64,000 nt of DNA from Promethearchaeota archaeon (GCA_029838195.1 JALGVJ010000001.1:1-64000), one strand, 5' to 3'. Shown: positions 29,402-38,883, numbered from the stretch's first letter. Notes: generated by a model not told the origin, from the letters alone. Made by a program: numbers and translations.

Positions 29402-30547
29402 TTAAGTTCCCGTTTCTGCTTCTTCTTCTCCTGTTTCTTTTCCACTTGCTGCTATTTTTTTTGCCTCTTCCATGGCATAGTACGCATCTTCGAGGACCGT
29501 GAGGTATTCCACGAGCACTTCTTCCGCCTTCGACTTATTCACGTATTCCTCTCGGATGACATTCAGCATGTATTCCGGAAAGACCAAGTCAATGTAGAAA
29601 TCGGTAATCAAGGCATAATACTCGTTATTCCGCTCGTCTTGAAAGACTTGGATCATCTTATTGTCCCATAACACCTTCAGCACCTCGTCCACGTCATCCA
29701 CGCCTTTCTTCTTCAGCTTCTCCAGGTCGTTGCGGGTCACGATGGACGTGCGAAGCAGCCGCAAGGTCTCGTACACCTGCGGGTCTATGAAAACGTCCAC
29801 CACCCGCAAGTTATCATCTTCGGAAGGGATGTATCCCTGGAAGAAATTCTTGATCTCCGTCTTATAATCGTCGGATAACTGGGCAGGCAAGCCGTGATCT
29901 ACGGGATTCCCGGCAAGGTTCACGGGCGGGATGCGTAACATCATCAAGTCGTTGATCAAGAAGATGAGCTCGGAAGGCATGCCCTTCACGGAGGTTTCTT
30001 TCACGAGCTCCCGCTTGATCAAATCATTGAGCACGCTTTCCATGTCCACGAAACCCTGCTTGTACTTGTCCTTGAGCCATATCATTAGCTCGGATTTCGA
30101 GACCACGCCCTCCTCCCGCAGGCGATTGAGAATCATGCGCTTGATCTCCTCCTGATAGGTCATGGCAAGCTGCTGCTCCGTGGTTAGCGTTGGATACACG
30201 GAAAGACGGCGGAACAAGGAAGGAATCATGGGAATGTAAGCATCGTCTTCCAAGTTTTGCAAGATGGTCTGGGCCACGTCCACCAACCCGCCTTCATAAG
30301 CATCGGGATCGTCATCCAAGTTCAATAGAAGTAGAATGTAAAACCCCTTATCCGGCCCGGTATAATACGAGGCAATGTTTAAAGCGCCCACCATCAAGCT
30401 GATCATTCCCGACTCGCCGCTGTACTCGTGCGTGCTATAGACCTGCATGAGCGTTTTATCCGAAACGGTGATTTCTTCGGGATACTTGGCTAAAATTTCG
30501 GTTCCCACGCGCTCATCCCATCTCATGACCACTAATCCTACCGGCAT
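29402..30547 (-). CDS. longin-like/winged-helix cytosolic protein coupled to a surface protein
   Basis: 381 residues, no signal or membrane segment. Residues 1-115 (MPVGLVVMRWDERVG, then GFYILLLLNLDDDPDAYEG) have the beta-hairpin and helix rhythm of longin/roadblock folds. Two winged-helix-like segments follow: about 130-200 (IKRMILNRLREEGVVSKSEL) and 245-320 (VYETLRLLRTSIVTRNDLEK). A Glu-rich tail ends it. The start overlaps the stop of the upstream 1355-residue membrane protein in a TAATG, so the two are translationally coupled and probably interact. A 60-base hand count at 29701-29760 gives 36 G+C, far above the window norm. I do not recognise a named family. Confidence 0.78.
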   Translation of the reverse strand: MPVGLVVMRWDERVGTEILAKYPEEITVSDKTLMQVYSTHEYSGESGMISLMVGALNIASYYTGPDKGFYILLLLNLDDDPDAYEGGLVDVAQTILQNLEDDAYIPMIPSLFRRLSVYPTLTTEQQLAMTYQEEIKRMILNRLREEGVVSKSELMIWLKDKYKQGFVDMESVLNDLIKRELVKETSVKGMPSELIFLINDLMMLRIPPVNLAGNPVDHGLPAQLSDDYKTEIKNFFQGYIPSEDDNLRVVDVFIDPQVYETLRLLRTSIVTRNDLEKLKKKGVDDVDEVLKVLWDNKMIQVFQDERNNEYYALITDFYIDLVFPEYMLNVIREEYVNKSKAEEVLVEYLTVLEDAYYAMEEAKKIAASGKETGEEEAETGT

Positions 30548-33500
30548 TACAACTCACCTCCTTCGAATTTTTCTTCTTGAATCTCGGGGGGCATCTTGCC
30601 TTTCCTTTCGATTCCTAAAATCTTGTCCAATGAAAGGCCGATCTCTGTCCATTTATCTCCCATCAATTCTGCCATCATGGCTTTCTTGGAGGGATATGCA
30701 AGTGATTCGGGTATTTCTGTTCCGGATTTAATGAGCTTTTTCATCTTGCGCACGTCTTTCACGAACTTGGGAATTCTTGCTAATTGCACGTACCGATACG
30801 TCACCAAGCTGCCCACGATGGCACTGCCACCGATGACGATCAAGAGGAAATAAAACGTTGGGAATCCCGGAAAGATCTCTTCCATGCCAACCACGAGAGT
30901 AAAGGGAATGGTTTGCGATTCATAGTTTTTCTTTTCAATGGTGAAATTGCCCGTGAGAGTTTGGGGGACGAAGAATGCTTGATAATCGGGATCCGACGTG
31001 TCGATGGTCAATTTATAGACCCCCGTCTTTCCTTCTTCTTCCAGCGTGAAGGTTCTTGCCAGTTCAGTGATGTATAAAGTCACGGTAGCGCCTGAAAGGG
31101 GTCTCGTTGCCTGCGTGGTTAATGAACTGCTGGAGGCACCTCCCCGCGTTAGATCCGTGAGCGTGAGCGTGATTTCCACGGGCTCACCCTTTACCACGTT
31201 CACCGTGGTGCTCGAACCGTTGTTAATGTCCAAGGAGGCGGAGAAGATGCGCCGCTTGATCTCCAAGTTAATGATGGCACTCCGTGCATCGTAGTTATTT
31301 TTCTCGAAAAACACGTAGAGGGCATATTTTCCGATTTCTCTTCCGGAAGCATTGAAATCCAGCTTGTATAAATTACCCGATATTTTTTCCAGGTTGATAT
31401 TGTCGCTAAGTTCAATGGGTTCCCCAGTTTCGTCCAATTCAGACCAGTAGTAATAAGCAGCATCCGCATCTCCAATCTTGGCTCCGGCTCGAGTATCCTT
31501 GTATTCATAATACACGATGAAATCATTCCCGACCCATATGCTCGTCGAATTATGTAATGATTTAGTAGTCCCATTAATTTTGGTTGGTCGCGAATTAATT
31601 ACTAAAATAAATGTATCACTAATAGAGGAATAATTCGTTTTCCAAGCAGACACGGTGATACTATATTCACCAATATTAGCTGCGATTGAGGTATTGATTT
31701 CAAAAGTATAAAATCCGTGATATAATGGATCAGGATTGATATTAACTGGAGATGTTGTAAATTGCCAATTGTATTTTAAAGTAGCATTCAATAAACCCGC
31801 TGTGCTGCCTTCTCTTGTATATTTCACGGAGATCTTTACTAATTCACCATAATATTGGTCGATTTGTGATACACCATTCCCGGTTAATGAGGGGTATTTG
31901 TAATATGCAAGTTCCGTTTCCACGGCTTTTATTTTAACAAAAAAATACACGGGTGTAGGATCACTAAAACCCTTGCATTCTCCCGTAATCTTAACTACAT
32001 AATTTATGCTTGAATTTCCAGCTGAAAACCGAGTTGAATTGAACTCCGACGTATATCGCCCATCTCCGTGATTTAGCATCTCTTCTTGATATAATAAAAT
32101 TGGAGAAGCACCCCATATATAAACAGAACAATGCACGTGACTGTTCTCTATCGCATCATGCCATTGATTTCCGCCATCCTCAGTATATGAAAAATTAACC
32201 TCATAAGACATGTTAGTGCCCCAGAATACCTCATCATCTCCGCTATAGTATGTAAAATTTGTAATATAATTAGCAGTATTTACTAACGTTAAATTCATCC
32301 ATGACTCTTGCCGAAGCGTATAATTGTACCACGGTATATTTTCTTCCAAGATGGGTTGAGCTGGATTTGAATATGACACATTAAATCTAACTTGTTGTTG
32401 AGTTCCAATATCAATCGTGATATTATAATTCGTTCCTATGAGATACCAGAATTCAATCTTATCGGAGCCGTTCCAAATTCTAACAATTGCCCCTACAACG
32501 CCTATTCCCCCATCCTCCACTTTAATGTGCATTTTCGACATGTTAGCTTGGACAATGGGAGTGGTTGTCTCAACCCAATGTAGGTCAATTGTCCCATTAC
32601 ATCTGGAAGAGTTGCCACCTTCTACTATTATTTTTAATCCAAACACATCATATTGATTTATCGTGTTAATTTTAATCGTATCTTGAGTAGTCGTTGTAGA
32701 ATAGGTCTTGCTAGCTTCATTAATCTTGTTAAAATCGCCTTTAGAATCCACGTAAAATACCTCAACGCTAGATACATTATCTTCCATGTTGTTTAAATTA
32801 ATAGTTGCATTAATTATTCGAACATGACCTATTTTACTCTCATCTGATCCTTCTGCCCATATGGTTTGTTCAACACGATATTCCAATCTATTTTTGGAAT
32901 ATATATTAGTTTGATTTACGTAAAACACTTGATTTCTCTTTTTATCTTCTCTCTGAATCGTTCCATTGTTGATCAAGGTATCTCGTTGAAAATAATCTTC
33001 ATTTCGATAGTACACGTCATAAGTATAATATGATTTATTAATCCACCTGAAGGTTGCTCTTCCCGTGCCGCTTTGCAACGTGATGTTTGCCAAGGGCTGG
33101 TTCTTTTGAGTATCATTGTACACTACAACATATCCATAATCTATGGTATTATTATCCCAATCAATTACATCGAAATCAATGGTCCATAAATTAAGATAAA
33201 GCTCTAATTCGGTAAAATCATATAATCGAATATTGTCCTTAGAATACACTGTTTCCGTATAGAGTCCATTCTGGGAAGTATAATTCACCATAATGTTATA
33301 AATTCCCGTTCTTGAAACGTTAGTAAAAATAACCTCTCCATTATCATCTGAAGTCCCCGTCTGATTAAGGTATGGGCGGGTTTTATTTGAGATAAATACC
33401 CGCGCATTTGGAACTCTACGACCATCTAGATCAAAACAAGTAATTTTATATTCAACATTTTCAAGATTACCAATCGATATCGTTGGCTCATTAGTAGTGT

Positions 33501-34614
33501 ATTTTCTAATTCGCACCCAATCATAAGTTGTATCTTGTCCATCACCTCCCCCCGTGAAATATCCTATAGAAATATACTTAATGGGTTTTTCATTATTCCA
33601 CGAAATGCCAGTAAAAGTTTTTAATGCTGTACCATTTCTCCATAGTTCTGCGGTAGCTCCATCAACAGAAGTTCCCGTTAGATACCACACATTTTCCGCA
33701 GATATCCAATTAGTACTTCCAGAGCCATAATCATAACTCCTAATTACATTCCCCGTGCCTATCCAATAATGAATTAATGGTTGACTATTCTCTCTCATGT
33801 ATAAAATGGTAGCATCTCCATTGGCATTACTACCAGCTGTAAATCTTGATGATGATATCTCAGGAATTGTTCCGGAATAACCGCTTGCTAATTCATTAAA
33901 TAAAATTTTGGTTTCTACCATGTATCCATCTGATATATTAAAGTCAAGGGGATCATTCAGCCCCAATCCTCCGGCATTTATTCTTAATTTTCCATCGGAA
34001 AGTTGGTAATCACTTAAAGAATTATACCATTTTGAATCTAAAACATCATCATTAAAATCATCAAATAAATCAAATGTGCTTGTTCCATTTGATTTGCTAA
34101 CAGCATTAGGGTTTCCAAAATACATGTAAATTTTATTCGTGCTTGTCACTGAAAGTTGAGGTATTTTTACCCAAATCGTACTGTTTCCCCCCGATATATC
34201 CATGTGTTCAATCCAATAATCAAGTTCAACATTTGAAAGGTTTGTAAAACGTATATCCTTACCCGTTTTATCAATGTACCCTAAATCATAATAGTTGGTC
34301 AAATTAATATTAATGCGTACTTGATAGTTATTTAAATTCCCGCTTGTAATTGTTATCGGTAATCTATAATGCCAATTAGCATTCCACCACTCTCCAGAAG
34401 CAGAAGAAAGTGGAACAGCATCGCGATTGATATCTTTTGTTATTACATCTTCAATATCATTAGATATATCATCCTTTTTTTCATCGATAATTAAATTAGT
34501 TGTTGATAGATTTGAGTTAGAACTTATCGCTATCAATGAAATTGTCAGTATGGAAAGTAAAAGAAGTAGATTTCTATGTTTATGCTGTTTTATTTTTTTT
34601 AAAAAAATATTCAT
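30547..34614 (-). CDS. large single-pass surface protein, DUF2341 domain and tandem Ig-like/beta domains
   Basis: 1355 residues. A signal/anchor helix (about 15-31, LLLLLSILTISLIAISS) is followed by a Ser/Asp-rich spacer. A DUF2341 domain starts at about 76 (WWNANWHYRLPITI, then YDLGYIDKTGKDIRF). A LamG/concanavalin-like part follows, then several Ig-like or Cna-B-like beta domains rich in NxS/T sites, which suggests glycosylation. A membrane helix at about 1250-1272 precedes an 83-residue basic cytoplasmic tail. It is predicted as a type I surface protein with a cytosolic partner encoded by the coupled downstream gene. G+C changes abruptly near 31560: the first ~1018 residues are AT-rich, the last ~337 G+C-rich. 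Confidence 0.85.
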   Translation of the reverse strand: MNIFLKKIKQHKHRNLLLLLSILTISLIAISSNSNLSTTNLIIDEKKDDISNDIEDVITKDINRDAVPLSSASGEWWNANWHYRLPITITSGNLNNYQVRININLTNYYDLGYIDKTGKDIRFTNLSNVELDYWIEHMDISGGNSTIWVKIPQLSVTSTNKIYMYFGNPNAVSKSNGTSTFDLFDDFNDDVLDSKWYNSLSDYQLSDGKLRINAGGLGLNDPLDFNISDGYMVETKILFNELASGYSGTIPEISSSRFTAGSNANGDATILYMRENSQPLIHYWIGTGNVIRSYDYGSGSTNWISAENVWYLTGTSVDGATAELWRNGTALKTFTGISWNNEKPIKYISIGYFTGGGDGQDTTYDWVRIRKYTTNEPTISIGNLENVEYKITCFDLDGRRVPNARVFISNKTRPYLNQTGTSDDNGEVIFTNVSRTGIYNIMVNYTSQNGLYTETVYSKDNIRLYDFTELELYLNLWTIDFDVIDWDNNTIDYGYVVVYNDTQKNQPLANITLQSGTGRATFRWINKSYYTYDVYYRNEDYFQRDTLINNGTIQREDKKRNQVFYVNQTNIYSKNRLEYRVEQTIWAEGSDESKIGHVRIINATINLNNMEDNVSSVEVFYVDSKGDFNKINEASKTYSTTTTQDTIKINTINQYDVFGLKIIVEGGNSSRCNGTIDLHWVETTTPIVQANMSKMHIKVEDGGIGVVGAIVRIWNGSDKIEFWYLIGTNYNITIDIGTQQQVRFNVSYSNPAQPILEENIPWYNYTLRQESWMNLTLVNTANYITNFTYYSGDDEVFWGTNMSYEVNFSYTEDGGNQWHDAIENSHVHCSVYIWGASPILLYQEEMLNHGDGRYTSEFNSTRFSAGNSSINYVVKITGECKGFSDPTPVYFFVKIKAVETELAYYKYPSLTGNGVSQIDQYYGELVKISVKYTREGSTAGLLNATLKYNWQFTTSPVNINPDPLYHGFYTFEINTSIAANIGEYSITVSAWKTNYSSISDTFILVINSRPTKINGTTKSLHNSTSIWVGNDFIVYYEYKDTRAGAKIGDADAAYYYWSELDETGEPIELSDNINLEKISGNLYKLDFNASGREIGKYALYVFFEKNNYDARSAIINLEIKRRIFSASLDINNGSSTTVNVVKGEPVEITLTLTDLTRGGASSSSLTTQATRPLSGATVTLYITELARTFTLEEEGKTGVYKLTIDTSDPDYQAFFVPQTLTGNFTIEKKNYESQTIPFTLVVGMEEIFPGFPTFYFLLIVIGGSAIVGSLVTYRYVQLARIPKFVKDVRKMKKLIKSGTEIPESLAYPSKKAMMAELMGDKWTEIGLSLDKILGIERKGKMPPEIQEEKFEGGEL

Positions 34615-34764
34615 TTGATATTACCTCTTATAACCACTTATTTTTCAAAAATTGTTATTATATCTTTTATAAAAATCATTAAATATAATATTTTGCAATA
34701 GAATGATTCTATATGATACACTCCAAAATGGAGAAGATTAATTAAAATATCCCATATTGATTCA

Positions 34765-35397
34765 TTAATGGTTTTTATTTAAATGTAAAAATATTTTTCT
34801 TTTTTTAGGATTGTTCACGTTATCTATAATGAAATTTCCCTTGAAAGAAGTAGCATCCGTGATGATTTTTCCCATTTCCTTTAAAACGTGCTCATTCTTG
34901 GGATAAAATTGTAGTACGAGATTAGAATTCTTTTTTAAGATCTCATGGAAATTTTTTATTGCTCGGGAAAAATCTTGAAAGAATTTGGATTTATTTTCTT
35001 TAAGAAGCCATTGAATGGCGGAAATGGAAATGATTCCATCAAAAACTTCGGGTCGGAAGGGAAGCGAGCATATATCGCCAACAATGGGATTCAACTCTCT
35101 AATTTTATAAAAATTCAATAATTTTTCATTTAGATCCAGAGATACCACGTTAAATCCTAAATCTTTTATAATAGCAGAAGAAAATCCGGGACCACTTCCC
35201 GCGTCTAAAATTAAAACATTTTCTTTTTCCATGTTTAATAATTCCATCGCTCGCAGGGTAATTTTTTGTTGGATTCTCATCATGCTTTTAGAGGAGGCGT
35301 ATTGATTTAGAGTTTCATCCCGAAAATAGTCTAAGGGATTCTCGTGTAAATCTTCCGGTCTTTTCTTTTTTCTCTTAAAAAGATCTTTCTTTTTCAC
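34765..35397 (-). CDS. Bud23-like rRNA (guanine-N7) methyltransferase
   Basis: 210 residues, class I SAM methyltransferase. The SAM motif I is LILDAGSGPGFSS and the acidic motif II is VVSLDLNEKLL. Before it stands RPEDLHENPLDYF with YASSKSMMRIQQKITLRAMELL, which matches the N-terminal signature of eukaryotic Bud23/WBSCR22. Later ISISAIQWL, LQFYPKNEHV and NPKKRKIFLHL also match positions typical of Bud23. Bud23 methylates small-subunit rRNA with its activator Trm112, which is not seen here. It is divergent from the eS25 gene, a fitting ribosome neighbour. Confidence 0.82.
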   Translation of the reverse strand: MKKKDLFKRKKKRPEDLHENPLDYFRDETLNQYASSKSMMRIQQKITLRAMELLNMEKENVLILDAGSGPGFSSAIIKDLGFNVVSLDLNEKLLNFYKIRELNPIVGDICSLPFRPEVFDGIISISAIQWLLKENKSKFFQDFSRAIKNFHEILKKNSNLVLQFYPKNEHVLKEMGKIITDATSFKGNFIIDNVNNPKKRKIFLHLNKNH

Positions 35398-35553
35398 GGG
35401 TTATATCTCCGCATCCATCCAAGACGGAGTTAAAATCTATTAATTTAGAGCGTGAGTTCCAATAAAAATAAAAAATTTTATTAAATTTTAATCCTTTTCA
35501 CTTTATAATTATTGCTGTTTTAAACTAGAACTATAAAGAAACGAGGAAGAAAA

Positions 35554-35856
35554 TTGTCTGAAAAAGAAGAGAAATTACTCATTAGAAAAGCTACCCTAAA
35601 TTTAAGGCGAAAATACGGAAGGACCAAGCAGATCGACGTGATAGAAAGAGATGCGTTCATTCCCCGACATGTAGAAGAAGAAATAAAAAAATATATTTCA
35701 AAACGAAAATCCATAACTGCCACGGAGCTCGCCATTAAATTCGACGTCCGTGTTTCCACGATCAAACTTCTACTAAATAAATACATGGAAGAAGGTTTAT
35801 TAAAATTATTAGATCCCTCCTTAAAATTAAAAATTTACGTGCCTGTTTCTCAATAA
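35554..35856 (+). CDS. rps25e: ribosomal protein eS25
   Basis: 100 residues, start TTG; there is no ATG upstream in frame, and a GAGGAAGA ribosome-binding site precedes it. The C-terminal winged helix (KKYISKRKSITATELAIKFD, then VRVSTIKLLLNKYMEEGLLK) matches eS25, a small-subunit protein shared by eukaryotes and some archaea. It has a basic N-terminal arm (ATLNLRRKYGRTKQID) as in the family. A Bud23-like rRNA methyltransferase gene lies divergently upstream. Confidence 0.88.
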   Translation: MSEKEEKLLIRKATLNLRRKYGRTKQIDVIERDAFIPRHVEEEIKKYISKRKSITATELAIKFDVRVSTIKLLLNKYMEEGLLKLLDPSLKLKIYVPVSQ

Positions 35857-36074
35857 TCGGAAGGAGCTCTAATTTCTTCCCTTATAATTATATTATTCAC
35901 CACCATTTAGGCTATTAAATAAGTTTTAACAAGAGTCAGGTTTATAAGGAGGATTCCACTTCCATGCGTGAATTTTTTCTTTAAAGCAATCTTATTTATA
36001 TTAAATCATCAATTTCTCAAGATATCGAGATAATATTGGAATGCAGCTTCGAAAGAAGGATTAAATTTTAACAA

Positions 36075-36179
36075 GCAGATGTAGCCTAGTGGTAAGACGC
36101 CAGCCTCGAGAGATTGATGATATAAACCAAGCCAGCTGGTGCGCGAAAGCGCTCGAGGGTTCGAATCCCTCCATCTGCG
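36075..36179 (+). tRNA. tRNA-Ser(CGA) with a 23-base intron
   Basis: Acceptor arms GCAGATG (36075-36081) and CATCTGC (36172-36178) pair fully, with discriminator G36179. The anticodon stem CCAGC/GCTGG (36100-36104, 36135-36139) encloses a CTCGAG...A loop, with anticodon CGA at 36107-36109. An intron fits at 36111-36133, at the canonical position after base 37. The T arm is GAGGG-TTCGAAT-CCCTC. A long variable arm TGCGCGAAAGCGCTC and G73 confirm a class II serine tRNA. Splicing by an archaeal endonuclease is inferred. Confidence 0.95.
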
Positions 36180-36210
36180 TTTTCATAATAATAAAAAGGA
36201 TCAAGGATAA

Positions 36211-37281
36211 ATGAGTGGTGGTATACTTGTTTTAGGAGAATTGCATGAGGATTTATATTATGAAAATGATTTTTTTGAATTACTCGTGGAAAGAATTGCC
36301 GATAGGGTATTTAATTTCTTGTATTATAATCCCGATGATTTCTCTCGCAAAAGACTAAAAAATATTGCGGTAAAAGCTCTTTCAAACTTACCGAAAAAAG
36401 TTAATAGCTCCTGCTATATGAAACGAGGAGGGAACGGAAATAATTCCGCCGAATGTCTTGTCGCATTGGGAGTTCCTACAAAATTAGTTTCGGTCATTGG
36501 ACGTGGTTCTGAGTGGATGATAAAGGAATTAAAGGATTTAGGAATTGATACTCGTGATATTTACCATGTAAATGAGTTAACACCGATAAGTACCATTATT
36601 AAATCGAATCTCACGACAAAAATCTTTGTCGCCCCCGAATTAAAGGAACGTATGAATTTTAAAAGTATTCCAGTCTCTATAGAAGATTTTAAAAATTATA
36701 AAATTATTTTTACCACTCCAATGGCGGAAAAATTTAAAGACATTTTAGAAAAATCTCAACAATTTGAGCTAATTACAGCTTTCAACATTGAACTGCAGAA
36801 ATTACAAACAATTAACCAGTTAAATCAACTCGTAGAACAACGACACGATATTTTATTTTTAAATTTAAAGGATGCAGAAGCCATTATTAACAAGCAATGT
36901 GAATTCACGGAATTAGATGATATTTTTAAGAGATGGGCTAGAATTAGGATTTATACCAATGGAAAAGAGGGTTCTCTTATCGCATCAGACAACACGTCTG
37001 TTTTAGAAGTACCCGCCCTTGAGGTAAAAGTAATCGATCGTACCGGAGCAGGAGACTGCTATGCTGCGGGATTCCTAGCAAAATTTTATGAATTAATCAA
37101 AAATAAGCAGCAATTAAATTCCTTACTCATGAAAGAAAATTCTAATGAATTGTTAGAAATTCTTAAAGAATGTGCATTTTTTGCTACCCATATTTCAGCA
37201 TATAAAATCTCAAGGCAAAAGCCCCCCACGAAAAAGGAAATAAATGAATTTATTGAGGCGAGAGGAGGAGACAAAATTTAA
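36211..37281 (+). CDS. PfkB-family carbohydrate or nucleoside kinase
   Basis: 356 residues of ribokinase fold. GGNGNNSAECLVALGVPTKL at about 72-90 is the substrate-binding glycine motif. VIDRTGAGDCYAAGF near 277 is PfkB signature 2 with the catalytic Asp. An unusual 60-residue N-terminal insertion (ENDFFELLVERIADRVFNFL) separates the first strand from the glycine motif. The substrate cannot be named. It lies directly downstream of the tRNA gene and is convergent with the Rag-like GTPase gene. Confidence 0.88.
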   Translation: MSGGILVLGELHEDLYYENDFFELLVERIADRVFNFLYYNPDDFSRKRLKNIAVKALSNLPKKVNSSCYMKRGGNGNNSAECLVALGVPTKLVSVIGRGSEWMIKELKDLGIDTRDIYHVNELTPISTIIKSNLTTKIFVAPELKERMNFKSIPVSIEDFKNYKIIFTTPMAEKFKDILEKSQQFELITAFNIELQKLQTINQLNQLVEQRHDILFLNLKDAEAIINKQCEFTELDDIFKRWARIRIYTNGKEGSLIASDNTSVLEVPALEVKVIDRTGAGDCYAAGFLAKFYELIKNKQQLNSLLMKENSNELLEILKECAFFATHISAYKISRQKPPTKKEINEFIEARGGDKI

Positions 37282-37286
37282 AATTT

Positions 37287-38222
37287 TTATTGGATTAATT
37301 GGAGGATGATATTCTCCATTTGAGGCTTGGCGGCTTCGATTTGATCTAATAAATTCACGGTTTTCTCTAAATCTTTTTCATCTTCTTCCACGATAAAAAG
37401 CAAATAAAAATCCAAAGCACCCATTTTTAAAACTTCCACCACGCCGGAGAATCTTTGTCCCTTTTCAAATCTATCGGAAAATTCATAAAGTTCCTTGTTT
37501 TCAGCAATAATTCTTTTTTGTACTTCAATATATATGTCGTAGATTTTTAATTTTTCTTGCAAATGTAAATGGGGTCTATAATATTCACCAATAGTAATCC
37601 CTCTTGAATCAAACAATGCAATCATTATTGCATTGTATTTCGAGCTAATTTCAGAAAATAAAGCTGAAAGCATTTCCATTCTGTCAAATAATAACGATAA
37701 TCCACTCGAAAATGCATCCATTACCGATTTTATATCATAAATGCTTGTTTCGAAGAAAAAAATATCAAATTGGCCGCTAAATTTGGTCAAGTTTTGTTTG
37801 AGAACTAACGTGTTTCTATTTAGCTCCCGATCTCGCACCAATTCAGGATCAAATTTATGAAACAAAATGGCAATGGGAACATTAGTTTGGGTTTCTTTAA
37901 AATAAAGTAATACTTGCTCCAAATAGTCTATCGATTCATTATACCTTGCATGGTCTTGAGCATCAATAACGTAAAATAACAAGTCCGTCCCCCCTAAATA
38001 TTTACCGGGATCCCTTAAATATTCCTTTCTATACTGTAATTGACCCCCAAAATCCATGCAGGTATATTCAATTCCCAAAAAATTAAATTTATCGCGTTCA
38101 ATTCTTCTTGTCGGCATTAATTCGGCAACTTCATCCTCAAAACCAAATCTCTTTGTAATTGTAGTCAAAATTGAAGTTTTTCCAGCATTATCCAAGCCCA
38201 AAAAGACAACCTTCCTACTCAA
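37287..38222 (-). CDS. Rag/Arf-type small GTPase fused to a C-terminal roadblock-like domain
   Basis: 311 residues. The GTPase domain occupies 1-190: G1 GLDNAGKT (9-16), G3 DFGGQ (57-61), and G4 HKFD (122-125), the His variant found in RagA/Gtr1 instead of NKxD. The C-terminal 120 residues (NAIMIALFDSRGITIGEYY, then ALDFYLLFIVEEDEKDLEK) look like the roadblock/longin-type domain of Rag GTPases. In eukaryotes Rags dimerise through it and signal nutrient status to TORC1. No lipid-modification motif is visible. Rag-like GTPases are an established Asgard trait; the local partner is unknown. Confidence 0.85.
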   Translation of the reverse strand: MSRKVVFLGLDNAGKTSILTTITKRFGFEDEVAELMPTRRIERDKFNFLGIEYTCMDFGGQLQYRKEYLRDPGKYLGGTDLLFYVIDAQDHARYNESIDYLEQVLLYFKETQTNVPIAILFHKFDPELVRDRELNRNTLVLKQNLTKFSGQFDIFFFETSIYDIKSVMDAFSSGLSLLFDRMEMLSALFSEISSKYNAIMIALFDSRGITIGEYYRPHLHLQEKLKIYDIYIEVQKRIIAENKELYEFSDRFEKGQRFSGVVEVLKMGALDFYLLFIVEEDEKDLEKTVNLLDQIEAAKPQMENIILQLIQ

Positions 38223-38467
38223 ATTTCAGCCACCAAGAATTTTTTCAACGATAAAATAGGCAAATTATTAATTATTAAATTTTAGTGATAAGGAATACTA
38301 ATAATGTAATCATGATTATTTCTAATAAATTTTGTTGTATTTAAATTTAACATGAAATCGATCTAAAAAAGTAAAAATCATTCAATGTGAATGTTATTTA
38401 AATTTAAAAAGAAGCGAGAATAAAGATTCTACTTATAGGAATGATTAAAATAATGCGTGGCTCTCAA

Positions 38468-38755
38468 TTATCCTCCAGATATGGGGATGGAAAGATAAAT
38501 TTGATCGCCATCTTTTAACTTTGTTCTATATTTTTTTAAATAATTAATGTTTTTACCGTTTAGAAGGATTAAGATATTCGAATGCAATTTCTTTTTATTT
38601 TTACTTAAAAGGCCATCATCTAATTTATCTCCGTGATCTTTTAAGAAATTTTTAATCACATCTTTTACGGTTTTTCCATCGTAATTTAAGGTTTTCTCTT
38701 TTACCTTAAGGGCAAAGATGTTTAACAAATGTAATTCTACTTTAGCCATGTTCAC
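38468..38755 (-). CDS. MoaD/ThiS-family ubiquitin-like sulfur-carrier protein
   Basis: 95 residues of beta-grasp type with ILILLNGKNINYLKKYRTKL, DGDQIYLSIPISGG and the C-terminal Gly-Gly needed for adenylation and thiocarboxylate or isopeptide formation. The length fits MoaD/SAMP/Urm1-like proteins. The downstream end of a minus-strand cluster with a ThiI homologue suggests sulfur transfer to tRNA or cofactors. Protein conjugation (SAMP-like) is also possible. No E1-like gene is in the window. Confidence 0.85.
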   Translation of the reverse strand: MNMAKVELHLLNIFALKVKEKTLNYDGKTVKDVIKNFLKDHGDKLDDGLLSKNKKKLHSNILILLNGKNINYLKKYRTKLKDGDQIYLSIPISGG

Positions 38756-38883
38756 GATCTAGAAGGTTAAATTTCTAATTAAATTTGATCCTAATCATTC
38801 AAAACTAGAAACATGGATTTTTTTATCGCTATAAGGAAATTTTTGTTGTAGATTAGAAAAATTTTTCATAATTATTAGGGTTG

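Noticed and set aside
32221..34614. Several plus-strand ORFs of 60-75 residues within the surface-protein gene
   Set aside because: Antisense shadows; the minus frame is continuous for 1355 codons with recognisable domains.
30547..34614. Possible adhesin or enzyme function of the surface protein
   Set aside because: DUF2341 and Ig-like parts do not name an activity, and no catalytic motif could be seen.
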